NCBI GenBank assembly: GCA_022566975.1
Contig: JADFHV010000180.1
Span: 1-5,165, forward strand
Origin: Chloroflexota bacterium
GTDB lineage: Bacteria; Chloroflexota; Dehalococcoidia; SAR202; UBA11138
DNA length: 5,165 nt
Direction: 5' to 3'
Shown: piece by piece, positions 1 through 5,165 of the stretch
How the letters are laid out: each line of letters opens with the position of its first letter
Numbering within the stretch: the stretch's first letter is position 1
Position numbers and translations under genes: made by a program
Notes under the pieces: generated by a model
What the model was told of the DNA's origin: nothing
The model's database searches: none
Seen by the model: the letters and a program-made list of their open reading frames with translations, nothing else

Positions 1-1527
1 TCGGCTGTCTTGCTCCAGGCCTTTCCAGAGCTTCCATTCGACTATCATGACTTCCCGGAACCGCTGACCTCAGACACGGTCCGGGCACTCTTTGAGGGAC
101 TGTTCCAGGGAAACTCTGATGCAGCCGCCCTCGTGCGGGCGTATGGACCCGGCCTCGGCCTCACCCGTGCCGAGGCGCCCGACGTATTCGACGCCCGTGA
201 CTGCCGCCCTCTCGCAATCGTCCGGGCGGAGGTCGAGTCCAGAGGTGCGGAGATGCCCGCGCGCGATGCTCTGGCGCTCTTGGTCCGGGGCCAAGGACTC
301 ACCCGCCCGCTGGCGCTGCTATACCTGGTGGCGGCCGTGCGCGACCGCGGCGTCGAGCTGACGCTGACCCGAGACCACGATGTTACCGATGTCCGGGGCT
401 CACCCTTCTTGGGGGACCGCATCACGTGGGACCTGGTGCCCGAGATCTCGTTTTCGGAGCACCTCGACCATGACCTGGCGCTGGTGGGCGCCCGGTTCTC
501 CCCTACGTGGGACACGGTCCTGCCCTATACCGCCCTGATCGTCGAGGACGCCGAGTCCGGCCGTAAGGCCGAGGTAGCCGGCCAAGAGACCAGGCTTCTC
601 GACACCCTCAAGCGCATGGCCGATGAGATAGGGCGCACGGTCGAGACGTTGCAACAGCTTGAAGCTCGCCTGGGCGGCGGTCTCTCGGGTGCCCTGGAGG
701 CCCTTACCCGCCTGCAGAGTGTATGTGCCGTCGCAAACTATCGCCAGTTCCTCTCGGAGGCCCAGGGCGCCTTTCACGGCCCCTCCGGACTGGAGAGAGT
801 ACTCGACCTCTACCGCCGCATCGGCCGGCTCGTGGAGTTGGGGCCGGATATCGTACGGCTCAAGCTCTACCTGGACGGCATGAGCTTCGGGCCGGACCAT
901 CAGGATATGTCGCTGCTACGTGACGCCCTGGTGGCTCGAATCGACCCCGAAGCCCTGCTCTCCAACCCGGCGCTGTGGGATGCCGTAGAGGCCGACTTCC
1001 GACGGCTGCGGGACCGCTACGCCACCGTCTATGCTGCCCATCATGCTCTATATAACGAAGGGGCGCTGGAGCTTAGCAACAGGCTGGAAGAGTCGCACCC
1101 GCAGGTTGCCGCCCTGGCGCGGTTCAACGACATGCCGGAGCTGGGCGGTCCCCTCGGCGAAGAGGTGTCCGGGCTGTTCGAGGAGCTGACCGGCGCCCTG
1201 AGGACATGTCCTGACGCGACCGAAGACCCATCCCTCGACGGTGTTCCCCACTGCGAAGCGTGTCGTCTGCGCCTCGAAGACGGTCTGCCCCGACGCCAGG
1301 CCGCGCTGCTGTTTGGCGCCACGGCCCGGGCCATGCGTGAGTACAACCGGCGTCTCGGCTCCCACGCCGCGCGGCAGATGCTAGCTCACCCCTCCAGAGA
1401 GCAGCTTGACAAGTTCGTGGGCCTCGTTCGGGTGGCCGATCCGTCGGCCCTGGCCAACGTCCTCGACGACTCGGTGGTCGAGTTCCTGCGCGGCTTCCTA
1501 CGCCAACGTGAACCGCCGGCCCGATGA
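1..1527 (+). CDS. C-terminal part of a large protein, tentatively DUF6079-like (PglY/BrxC-related ATPase family)
   Basis: The reading frame is open from the first base with no stop, and the only early start is a TTG at 10 without a ribosome binding site, so the gene very likely begins outside the window. Residues below count from that TTG. About 505 mostly helical residues are visible, with no signal peptide or membrane segment. An N-terminal stretch with PELPFDYHDFPEPLT (6-20) is followed by a winged-helix-like segment ending in LALLYLVAAVRDRGVELTL (about 101-119). A helical, partly coiled-coil-like region spans about 190-360. Near the end, C400, C415 and C418 form a possible metal site (HCEACRL), followed by a helical tail. 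From memory this order and the late cysteine cluster resemble the C-terminal half of DUF6079 proteins, which are related to the phage-resistance ATPases PglY and BrxC. The expected P-loop would lie upstream and cannot be seen, so the family call is tentative. The stop overlaps the start of pth by ATGA, suggesting translational coupling. Confidence 0.75.
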   Translation, partial: SAVLLQAFPELPFDYHDFPEPLTSDTVRALFEGLFQGNSDAAALVRAYGPGLGLTRAEAPDVFDARDCRPLAIVRAEVESRGAEMPARDALALLVRGQGLTRPLALLYLVAAVRDRGVELTLTRDHDVTDVRGSPFLGDRITWDLVPEISFSEHLDHDLALVGARFSPTWDTVLPYTALIVEDAESGRKAEVAGQETRLLDTLKRMADEIGRTVETLQQLEARLGGGLSGALEALTRLQSVCAVANYRQFLSEAQGAFHGPSGLERVLDLYRRIGRLVELGPDIVRLKLYLDGMSFGPDHQDMSLLRDALVARIDPEALLSNPALWDAVEADFRRLRDRYATVYAAHHALYNEGALELSNRLEESHPQVAALARFNDMPELGGPLGEEVSGLFEELTGALRTCPDATEDPSLDGVPHCEACRLRLEDGLPRRQAALLFGATARAMREYNRRLGSHAARQMLAHPSREQLDKFVGLVRVADPSALANVLDDSVVEFLRGFLRQREPPAR

Positions 1528-2150
1528 TGGACCTCATCTGGCCCAGGCTACGCGGGCTCTTGGGGCCGCGCAGACTCCCTACAGAGCCCCCGGCCCGGAT
1601 CATCGTCGGACTCGGCAACCCCGGGCCGGAGTACGCCGCCACCAGACATAACATCGGCTTCCATTGTGTAGACCGCATCGCGGCCGAGCACGGCATCAGG
1701 CTCACTCGGCGTCATCGGTCGGCTCTGCTCGGCGAGGGAGAGATCGAGGGCCGCCGGATCGTGCTGGCCAGGCCCCGCACCTTCGTCAACCGCAGCGGCC
1801 AGGCCGTTACCTACCTGCTGGCACGCTACAGGCTGTCCCCGTCAGAGCTTCTCGTCGTCTACGACGATATGGAGCTGCCGTCGGGGAAGATACGCCTGCG
1901 TGCCAGAGGCAGTGCGGGGGGCCACAACGGTATCAAGTCCATCGTCCAGGCGGTCGGAAGCCAGGACTTCCCGCGGCTCCGCATCGGAATTGGCCGCCCG
2001 CCTGCGGACTCGGACTCCGTCGAATACGTCCTCGGCACGCCGGCCGACGAAGAACGGGCGGCTGCCGACGACGCGATCAAGCTTGCGGTCGCAGCCGTGG
2101 CGAGTGTGGTGACCGAAGGCCTCGACGTCGCCATGAACCGCTTCAACTAG
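1524..2150 (+). CDS. pth: peptidyl-tRNA hydrolase (Pth)
   Basis: This cytoplasmic enzyme cleaves the ester bond of peptidyl-tRNA released by stalled or aborted ribosomes, recycling tRNA; it is normally essential in bacteria. All family motifs are visible: VGLGNPGPEYAATRHNIGF with N32 and the catalytic H42, RPRTFVNRSG with the tRNA/peptide-contacting N89, VYDDMELP with D114, and GGHNG with N135. These match E. coli N10, H20, N68, D93 and N114. The C-terminus (AMNRFN) is typical, so the gene is complete at 208 residues. The N-terminus is about 22 residues longer than in E. coli and basic (PRLRGLLGPRR). The chosen ATG gives an ATGA overlap with the upstream gene; a second ATG follows directly at 1527 and a TTG at 1560 would remove part of the extension. 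There is no clear ribosome binding site, which fits coupling to the upstream gene. The stop codon lies in the left end of an intergenic inverted repeat. Confidence 0.97.
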   Translation: MMDLIWPRLRGLLGPRRLPTEPPARIIVGLGNPGPEYAATRHNIGFHCVDRIAAEHGIRLTRRHRSALLGEGEIEGRRIVLARPRTFVNRSGQAVTYLLARYRLSPSELLVVYDDMELPSGKIRLRARGSAGGHNGIKSIVQAVGSQDFPRLRIGIGRPPADSDSVEYVLGTPADEERAAADDAIKLAVAAVASVVTEGLDVAMNRFN

Positions 2151-2332
2151 TGCTGTGTCACGGATGATTTGGTCGATGTCATTCTGAACGAAGTGAAGAA
2201 TCTAAGGAGGTCGGAATGTTGCGTGACATAGCTTGAACAGGCCACGGCCCTAGATTCTTTATCGCTGCGCTCCTCAGAATGACAGGTCGTTCAATCGCTA
2301 GAACCTTCATAACAGGTGTGACGAAGCGCTAG
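2147..2332. repeat. possible outer inverted repeat of a miniature mobile element
   Basis: The ends CTAGTGCTGTGTCAC (2147-2161) and GTGACGAAGCGCTAG (2318-2332) are inverted copies matching at 12 of 15 positions, both bounded by CTAG. A further inverted copy of the left end, CGTGACATAGC (2222-2232), matches 2152-2162 at 10 of 11 positions. There is no ORF inside. This could be a non-autonomous (MITE-like) insertion with a CTAG target duplication, or a chance arrangement around the stronger inner palindrome. The left CTAG contains the pth stop codon. Confidence 0.35.
2177..2284. repeat. interrupted palindrome, MITE-like repeat (TGTCATTCTGA...AGAATCTA type)
   Basis: The left arm (2177-2204) starts TGTCATTCTGA and ends AGAATCTA. 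The right arm (2251-2284) is its inverse, starting TAGATTCT and ending TCAGAATGACA. The 11-base outer and 8-base inner parts match perfectly; the bases between differ (9 on the left, 15 on the right). The arms are separated by 46 bases without a gene. GGTCG occurs at 2171-2175 and again at 2285-2289, right at the edges, and could be a 5-base target duplication. From memory, both arm variants are abundant dispersed repeats in Chloroflexota and some other phyla. The RNA could fold into a long hairpin downstream of pth, but there is no U-run as in an intrinsic terminator. Confidence 0.7.
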
Positions 2333-2461
2333 CTCCCACGCGCCCGTCTCACGGTGTGGCTTCTGCGTGTTAACTGTGGCTGTGGCGCCTTACCAGCCCG
2401 TGCGTGCCCGGAGCGGGGACCGCCCTCGGACCGTCCTGATCCGATGGCGGGCGGCCTATAC

Positions 2462-2490
2462 TTGCCCTCCACCCCGATGCGGGTTAGGAT
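2462..2490 (+). promoter_or_regulatory. weak candidate sigma70-type promoter for the methyltransferase operon
   Basis: TTGCCC (2462-2467) and TAGGAT (2485-2490) are 17 bases apart, and each matches 4 of 6 consensus bases. Initiation would be near 2497, giving a short leader that contains the ribosome binding site. An alternative -10, TATACT (2457-2462), matches 5 of 6 but has no good -35. In GC-rich sequence such matches can be chance. Confidence 0.25.
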
Positions 2491-2501
2491 TAGGGCGTAT
2501 T

Positions 2502-2508
2502 AAGGGGG
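2502..2508 (+). promoter_or_regulatory. ribosome binding site of the methyltransferase gene
   Basis: AAGGGGG lies 6 bases before the ATG at 2515 and fixes that start. The same AAGGGGG core precedes the PPOX gene on the minus strand, where it decides the start. Confidence 0.7.
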
Positions 2509-2514
2509 ACGCCC

Positions 2515-3333
2515 ATGACGTCGAAAGACTTCTCCTTCGAAAAATTCGCCCAGAACGCCTTCTACGGCAAGATCAACGCTCGCCTGGTGGACATGGCGGA
2601 CGTGACACCGGGCCAGCGCATCGTCGACCTGGCGTGCGGGACCGGCGGCGTGACGCAGCTGATACTCGAACGGCTGCGCGGTGCCCGCGACTCCGTCGTG
2701 ATTGCCATCGACAACTCGGCCACCGCCTTGCGGCAGGCGATGGAGGACCTGAAGGACGTTCGTGACTCCGCCGTCCAGTTCGTGCAGAGTCGGGTGGAGC
2801 CCCTGTCGGATGTCGTCAAGGACTCTGTGGACACCATCGTTTTCTGCAACGCCATCCACTACGTCTCTGACAAAGACACCCTGCTCGCCGAGATCTACAA
2901 GACGCTCAAGCCCGGTGGTCGGTTCGCCTTCAACACCTCCTTCTTCGAGGGCGGGCAGGTCGTTGGGTCTGAGGCCTTCTATCGCAAGTGGATGCTCAAG
3001 GCCTCCAGAATCCTGCGGCGTGAGTATGGACTCAAGCCTGACAGCAGCAAGCGGGTCGAGGCCCGCAAGCAGCTAACCCCGGACCAGTACCGGGAGCTCG
3101 TGGAGAGCCACGATCTGCGGATAATCAAACAAGAGATAGACCTGGTCCAGGTCCCCCTCGAAGGCTGGCTCGATATCAGCCAGTTCGAGGACTTCATCGT
3201 CGGTGTCATGCCGGGCGTTCCCCTTGACAAGGCCAGCGCGGCACTGAAGGAAGGCGCTGCCCAGACCTACAAGGAGCTCGGCGTCGAATTCGTGCCCAGA
3301 AACTGGCTCGACGTCGTAGCCGTCAGGGTCTAG
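2515..3333 (+). CDS. class I SAM-dependent methyltransferase
   Basis: This 272-residue protein transfers a methyl group from S-adenosylmethionine to an unknown acceptor, probably a small molecule, in the cytoplasm. The Rossmann-type methyltransferase core occupies about residues 30-145. Motif I is IVDLACGTGGVT (36-47, with the glycine-rich SAM loop). Motif II ends in D66 (VVIAIDNS), the residue expected to hold the SAM ribose. The motif IV/V region is DTIVFCNAIHYVSD (106-119), and LKPGGRFAFN (131-140) is the usual post-core strand of Ubie/Methyltransf_11-type enzymes. The remaining C-terminal 130 residues, with EAFYRKWMLKASRILRREYG and a helical cap, are not a specificity domain I recognise. 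The start at 2515 is supported by AAGGGGG six bases upstream. Only 20 bases separate its stop from the next gene, so the two are probably co-transcribed. It could be a quinone, lipid or natural-product methyltransferase; the sequence does not decide. Confidence 0.92.
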   Translation: MTSKDFSFEKFAQNAFYGKINARLVDMADVTPGQRIVDLACGTGGVTQLILERLRGARDSVVIAIDNSATALRQAMEDLKDVRDSAVQFVQSRVEPLSDVVKDSVDTIVFCNAIHYVSDKDTLLAEIYKTLKPGGRFAFNTSFFEGGQVVGSEAFYRKWMLKASRILRREYGLKPDSSKRVEARKQLTPDQYRELVESHDLRIIKQEIDLVQVPLEGWLDISQFEDFIVGVMPGVPLDKASAALKEGAAQTYKELGVEFVPRNWLDVVAVRV

Positions 3334-3339
3334 CTCCTC

Positions 3340-3346
3340 GGGAAAG
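3340..3346 (+). promoter_or_regulatory. weak ribosome binding site of the cyclodeaminase-family gene
   Basis: GGGAAAG ends 7 bases before the ATG at 3354, in the 20-base gap after the methyltransferase stop. It is a poor match to the consensus, so this gene may depend partly on translation of the upstream gene. Confidence 0.4.
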
Positions 3347-3353
3347 CGCCTGG

Positions 3354-4313
3354 ATGCCGCCTCTTCTGCTATCTGAGGAGGACGTCGAGAGTCTCCTCAG
3401 CGTCGAGGAGGCCGTCCCCATCATCGAGGACGCGTTTGCTCAGCAGGCCCGTGGGGCCGCCACCAACAGGCCCAGGTCCCGGATAGCGGCGGGCGCCGGA
3501 CGCGAGGTCCACAGCATGCAGGCCTCCGCCGACGAGTCGGGCGTCTACGGCTTCAAGACCTACACCATCGTCTCCGAGACTGCCCGCTATTTCGTCTACC
3601 TCTTCTCCGCCGAAACGGGCGAGCTGCTGGCCGTGCTCCAGGCTAAGAGACTCGGTCAGCTGCGCACAGGAGCGGCCACGGCTGTCGCCACCAGGTACAT
3701 GGCCCGAAAGGACGCCTCGGTCGTCGGCGTACTGGGCAGTGGGTTTCAGGCGCGCACCCAGCTTGAAGCCGTGTGCAAAGTCCGCCCCGTCTCTCGAGCG
3801 CGCGTCTACAGCCCGACTACAGAGCACAGAGAGGCGTTCGCCAACGAGATGTCCGGTGTCCTGCGCATACCCATATCCCCTGTGGACAGGCCGGAGAAGG
3901 CCGTGGACGGGGCCGACATCCTGGCGGTAATCACCAGCTCCGTCACGCCCGTGTTCGACGGGGACTGGCTTGGGCCTGGCACCCACGTTGTAGCGGTCGG
4001 CGGTGCAAGCCCGTTTGTCCGCGAGTTCGATGAGACTACTCTCCGACGCGCCGATCTGATCGTAGTGGACGACCTCGCACAGGCGCGTACAGAGTCCGGA
4101 GAGCTCATCCTCCCGGCATTCACGGGGGTTGTCATGTGGGAGCAGCTCCGTGAGCTTTGGCAGGTGGTGGGTGGGGAGGTCCCCGGACGTACCGGCCCCG
4201 ACGACATCACGCTCTTCAAGTCTCTGGGTATGGCGCTCTGGGACGTCGTAGCGGCAAAAGCCGTTTACGAAAAGGCCGTGGCCAGAGGCGTCGGCACGAC
4301 CCTGGACTGGTGA
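3354..4313 (+). CDS. ornithine cyclodeaminase/mu-crystallin family NAD(P)-dependent enzyme
   Basis: This is a complete 319-residue member of a family whose enzymes convert L-ornithine to proline, reduce cyclic ketimines, dehydrogenate alanine, or make amino-acid precursors such as those of the SbnB type. Visible family features are the N-terminal LLSEEDVESLLSVEEAVPIIEDAF (5-28) and GFKTYT with K68, the substrate-carboxylate lysine. These are followed by QLRTGAATAVATRYMAR (102-118) with R104, the Rossmann nucleotide loop VGVLGSGFQARTQLEA (124-139; G128, G130), VAVGGASPFVREFD (213-226) and the conserved C-terminal TLFKSLGMALWDVVAAK (286-302). D226 sits where the family has the conserved acidic residue after RE. 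Length is about normal for the family (310-350). The substrate cannot be assigned: true ornithine cyclodeaminase, ketimine reductase and alanine dehydrogenase share these motifs. It follows the methyltransferase closely and may modify or supply the same metabolite. Its 3' end converges on the PPOX gene with a 13-base gap. Confidence 0.95.
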   Translation: MPPLLLSEEDVESLLSVEEAVPIIEDAFAQQARGAATNRPRSRIAAGAGREVHSMQASADESGVYGFKTYTIVSETARYFVYLFSAETGELLAVLQAKRLGQLRTGAATAVATRYMARKDASVVGVLGSGFQARTQLEAVCKVRPVSRARVYSPTTEHREAFANEMSGVLRIPISPVDRPEKAVDGADILAVITSSVTPVFDGDWLGPGTHVVAVGGASPFVREFDETTLRRADLIVVDDLAQARTESGELILPAFTGVVMWEQLRELWQVVGGEVPGRTGPDDITLFKSLGMALWDVVAAKAVYEKAVARGVGTTLDW

Positions 4314-4326
4314 CCGGCCCGTCTGC

Positions 4327-4746
4327 TTATATGGCGGTGCCGTAAGTGTGCTCGGGTACCACGATGACCGCGGAGCGACGGTCGTGCCGCATCGCCTCGT
4401 CGTACTCCGCCCAGTCTGGGTGCTCCACGCCGGCCGCGGCCCAGTAAACGTCTCGGAGGGCCACGCGTAGCTCCTCGGCGTCCGTGTTGTCGGCGGATAT
4501 CACCCTGGCATACCCTTCCAGGACCAGGTAGCCCCACCAATTGTCCTTGGACACAAGCAGGGAGCAGCGGGGGTCCCGCTGGAGGTTTGCCAGCTTGGCC
4601 CTGTCGGCCGGAGTGGTAAAGGCCACGCCGTCCCCGTAGAGCCCCACAGACACGATGCTCATCTGCGCAGCGCCGTTGCCACGGAACGTAGTCAGCACCC
4701 CACGGTGGTTTTCACTGACGAAATCGCGGATCTTGTCCGATACCAT
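4327..4746 (-). CDS. PPOX-class flavin/F420-binding split-barrel protein (pyridoxamine 5'-phosphate oxidase-related)
   Basis: This 139-residue protein has the pattern of small split-barrel oxidoreductases often called PPOX-class F420-dependent enzymes. Seen are VLTTFRGNGAAQMSIVSVGLYGDGVAFTT (about 17-45), then the family signature ADRAKLANLQRDPRCSLLV (47-65), where K51 and R60 lie at positions that commonly contact cofactor phosphate, and LVLEGYARVI (74-83). The C-terminal part, with VYWAAAGVEHPDWAEYDEAMRHDRR, is typical of the group. Members bind F420, FMN or heme, usually as dimers, and their substrates are mostly unknown. F420 rather than FMN is a family-level guess. The start at 4746 is chosen because AAGGGGGAG lies just upstream and homology begins here; the open frame continues to 4920 with a low-complexity, unrelated sequence. 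The gene is transcribed divergently from the FAD oxidoreductase and convergently with the upstream operon, with no visible terminator in the 13-base gap. Confidence 0.9.
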   Translation of the reverse strand: MVSDKIRDFVSENHRGVLTTFRGNGAAQMSIVSVGLYGDGVAFTTPADRAKLANLQRDPRCSLLVSKDNWWGYLVLEGYARVISADNTDAEELRVALRDVYWAAAGVEHPDWAEYDEAMRHDRRSAVIVVPEHTYGTAI

Positions 4747-4750
4747 TGCG

Positions 4751-4759
4751 CTCCCCCTT
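4751..4759 (-). promoter_or_regulatory. ribosome binding site deciding the PPOX start
   Basis: On the minus strand AAGGGGGAG lies 4 bases before the ATG at 4746. It shows that the upstream in-frame ATG codons of the longer open frame are not the start. Confidence 0.65.
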
Positions 4760-4790
4760 CTGCGTGTTTCGGGCGTTGGGCTCTCCTTGG

Positions 4791-4796
4791 ATTCTA
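4791..4796 (-). promoter_or_regulatory. candidate -10 element for the PPOX gene
   Basis: On the minus strand TAGAAT (5 of 6 to TATAAT) sits in the only AT-rich patch (4790-4804) of the 97-base divergent intergenic region, giving a leader of roughly 35-40 bases. There is no good -35 at 17 bases (TACCGT), so activator dependence or chance are both possible. Confidence 0.3.
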
Positions 4797-4843
4797 AACA
4801 ATAGCGAGTGGCTACGGTAGCGCCGCACAGCGAGCGAAGAAAG

Positions 4844-5165
4844 ATGCCGAGCATAGTGTCGGACGAACGGGTGGACGTCGTCTTGGTCGGGGCAGGGCCC
4901 GCGGGCCTGATGGCCGCCACCGTTGCCGCGACCGCCGGCGCCGTCGTATGGGTACTGGAGAGGCTTTCCTGGGCCGGAGGCCGGCTCGGGGTGCAGGTCC
5001 AATCCCTTCAGGGGCCCCGCTCCATGTACGGCAACTCCAGCGGACGCGATTTCGGGTTTCACCTGGTCGAACGGGCGACAGCGGCTGGAGCTGTCGTGGA
5101 GCTGAGCGCCGACGTTCGGCGCCTTACGTCCCTTGGGCCCGCCGGTTTCTCACTCAGCTACGACG
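4844..5165 (+). CDS. FAD-dependent (NAD(P)/FAD) oxidoreductase, N-terminal part
   Basis: The frame runs off the right edge, leaving 107 residues. It opens with a classic FAD-binding Rossmann fold: VDVVLVGAGPAGLMAATVAATAG (10-32), with G16, G18 and G21 as the dinucleotide loop, followed by VVWVLER (34-40), whose E39 should bind the ribose of the adenine nucleotide. Next come a GGRL segment (45-48), QGP, and a helix plus strand, FHLVERATAAGAVVELSADVRRL (72-94), as in pyridine-nucleotide-disulfide-type and sarcosine oxidase/HcnB-type flavoproteins. The reaction cannot be told from this part. The start is uncertain: ATG at 4844 follows purine-rich GCGAAGAAAG with almost no spacing, GTG at 4856 would start just before the fold, and GTG at 4808 is also in frame, with a stop at 4802. 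The gene diverges from the PPOX gene. Confidence 0.88.
   Translation, partial: MPSIVSDERVDVVLVGAGPAGLMAATVAATAGAVVWVLERLSWAGGRLGVQVQSLQGPRSMYGNSSGRDFGFHLVERATAAGAVVELSADVRRLTSLGPAGFSLSYD

Larger units (their letters stand above)
2333..2514. other. non-coding stretch between the repeat and the methyltransferase gene
   Basis: About 180 GC-rich bases with no supportable gene. Apart from the weak promoter candidate and ribosome binding site listed separately, I see no hairpin terminator, riboswitch or operator-like symmetry here. An open frame starting at 2367 runs into the methyltransferase gene in another frame; its translation is rich in Arg, Gly and Pro and is a shadow. Confidence 0.5.

Noticed and set aside
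1124..1705. 193-residue minus-strand open frame under the large gene and pth
   Set aside because: It is antisense to two supported coding regions, with a biased Arg/Ser/Pro composition and no motif.
2205..2250. small RNA or terminator inside the palindrome loop
   Set aside because: It contains only a 4-base GGCC stem (2240-2249), with no promoter or U-run.
2367..2765. 132-residue open frame on the plus strand across the intergenic region
   Set aside because: It overlaps the methyltransferase in another frame over 250 bases, and its product is Arg/Gly/Pro-rich with no recognisable motif; a high-GC shadow.
3369..3986. 205-residue minus-strand open frame under the cyclodeaminase-family gene
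   Set aside because: The plus-strand frame has full family motifs; the antisense frame is a by-product of GC-rich codon use.
4314..4326. terminator between the convergent genes
   Set aside because: The gap is 13 bases with no stem-loop followed by a T-run on either strand.
4785..4850. possible second copy of the intergenic repeat (GATTCT... and GAGCGAAGAAAGAT)
   Set aside because: Only short fragments resemble the arms at 2177-2284, and they are not arranged as an inverted pair; chance likeness.
4747..4920. N-terminal extension of the PPOX open frame on the minus strand
   Set aside because: The extra 58 residues are unlike the family, they overlap the FAD oxidoreductase gene, and a strong AAGGGGGAG site precedes the ATG at 4746.

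Overview
The window looks like a piece of a high-GC (roughly low-to-mid 60% by eye) bacterial chromosome. The gene content suits a Chloroflexota genome, possibly of the Dehalococcoidia/SAR202 type. It has a PPOX-fold protein of the F420-associated kind, an ornithine cyclodeaminase-family enzyme next to a class I methyltransferase, and an intergenic palindrome built on a TGTCATTCTGA...AGAATCTA motif that I remember as common in that phylum. The taxonomic guess is inference; no rRNA or marker gene is present to settle it.

Layout: (1) Positions 1-1527 (+) hold the C-terminal half or third of a large protein that enters from the left edge. Its helical layout and a C-x14-C-x2-C cluster near the end resemble the tail of DUF6079-type proteins, relatives of the PglY/BrxC phage-resistance ATPases; this is tentative. 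(2) It overlaps by ATGA with a complete peptidyl-tRNA hydrolase gene, pth (1524-2150, +). (3) Positions 2151-2514 are non-coding. The first half holds nested inverted repeats resembling a miniature mobile element (2147-2332, inner palindrome 2177-2284). The second half holds a weak promoter candidate and a clear ribosome binding site. (4) A SAM-dependent methyltransferase (2515-3333, +) and an ornithine cyclodeaminase/mu-crystallin-family oxidoreductase (3354-4313, +) are separated by 20 bases and look like one operon. (5) A short PPOX/F420-type flavin-fold protein (4327-4746, -) converges on that operon. (6) About 97 bases further on, the start of an FAD-dependent oxidoreductase (4844 to the right edge, +) diverges from it.

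How the genes fit together: the large protein and pth are probably translationally coupled. The methyltransferase and cyclodeaminase-family enzyme may act on one small-molecule substrate, but no substrate can be read from the sequence. The PPOX protein and the FAD oxidoreductase share a divergent intergenic region and are both cofactor-dependent redox proteins, so shared regulation is plausible. I did not find a convincing new multi-gene system. The items most worth checking are the large protein fused by overlap to pth and the nested intergenic repeat. No tRNA, rRNA, CRISPR array or complete insertion sequence was seen.
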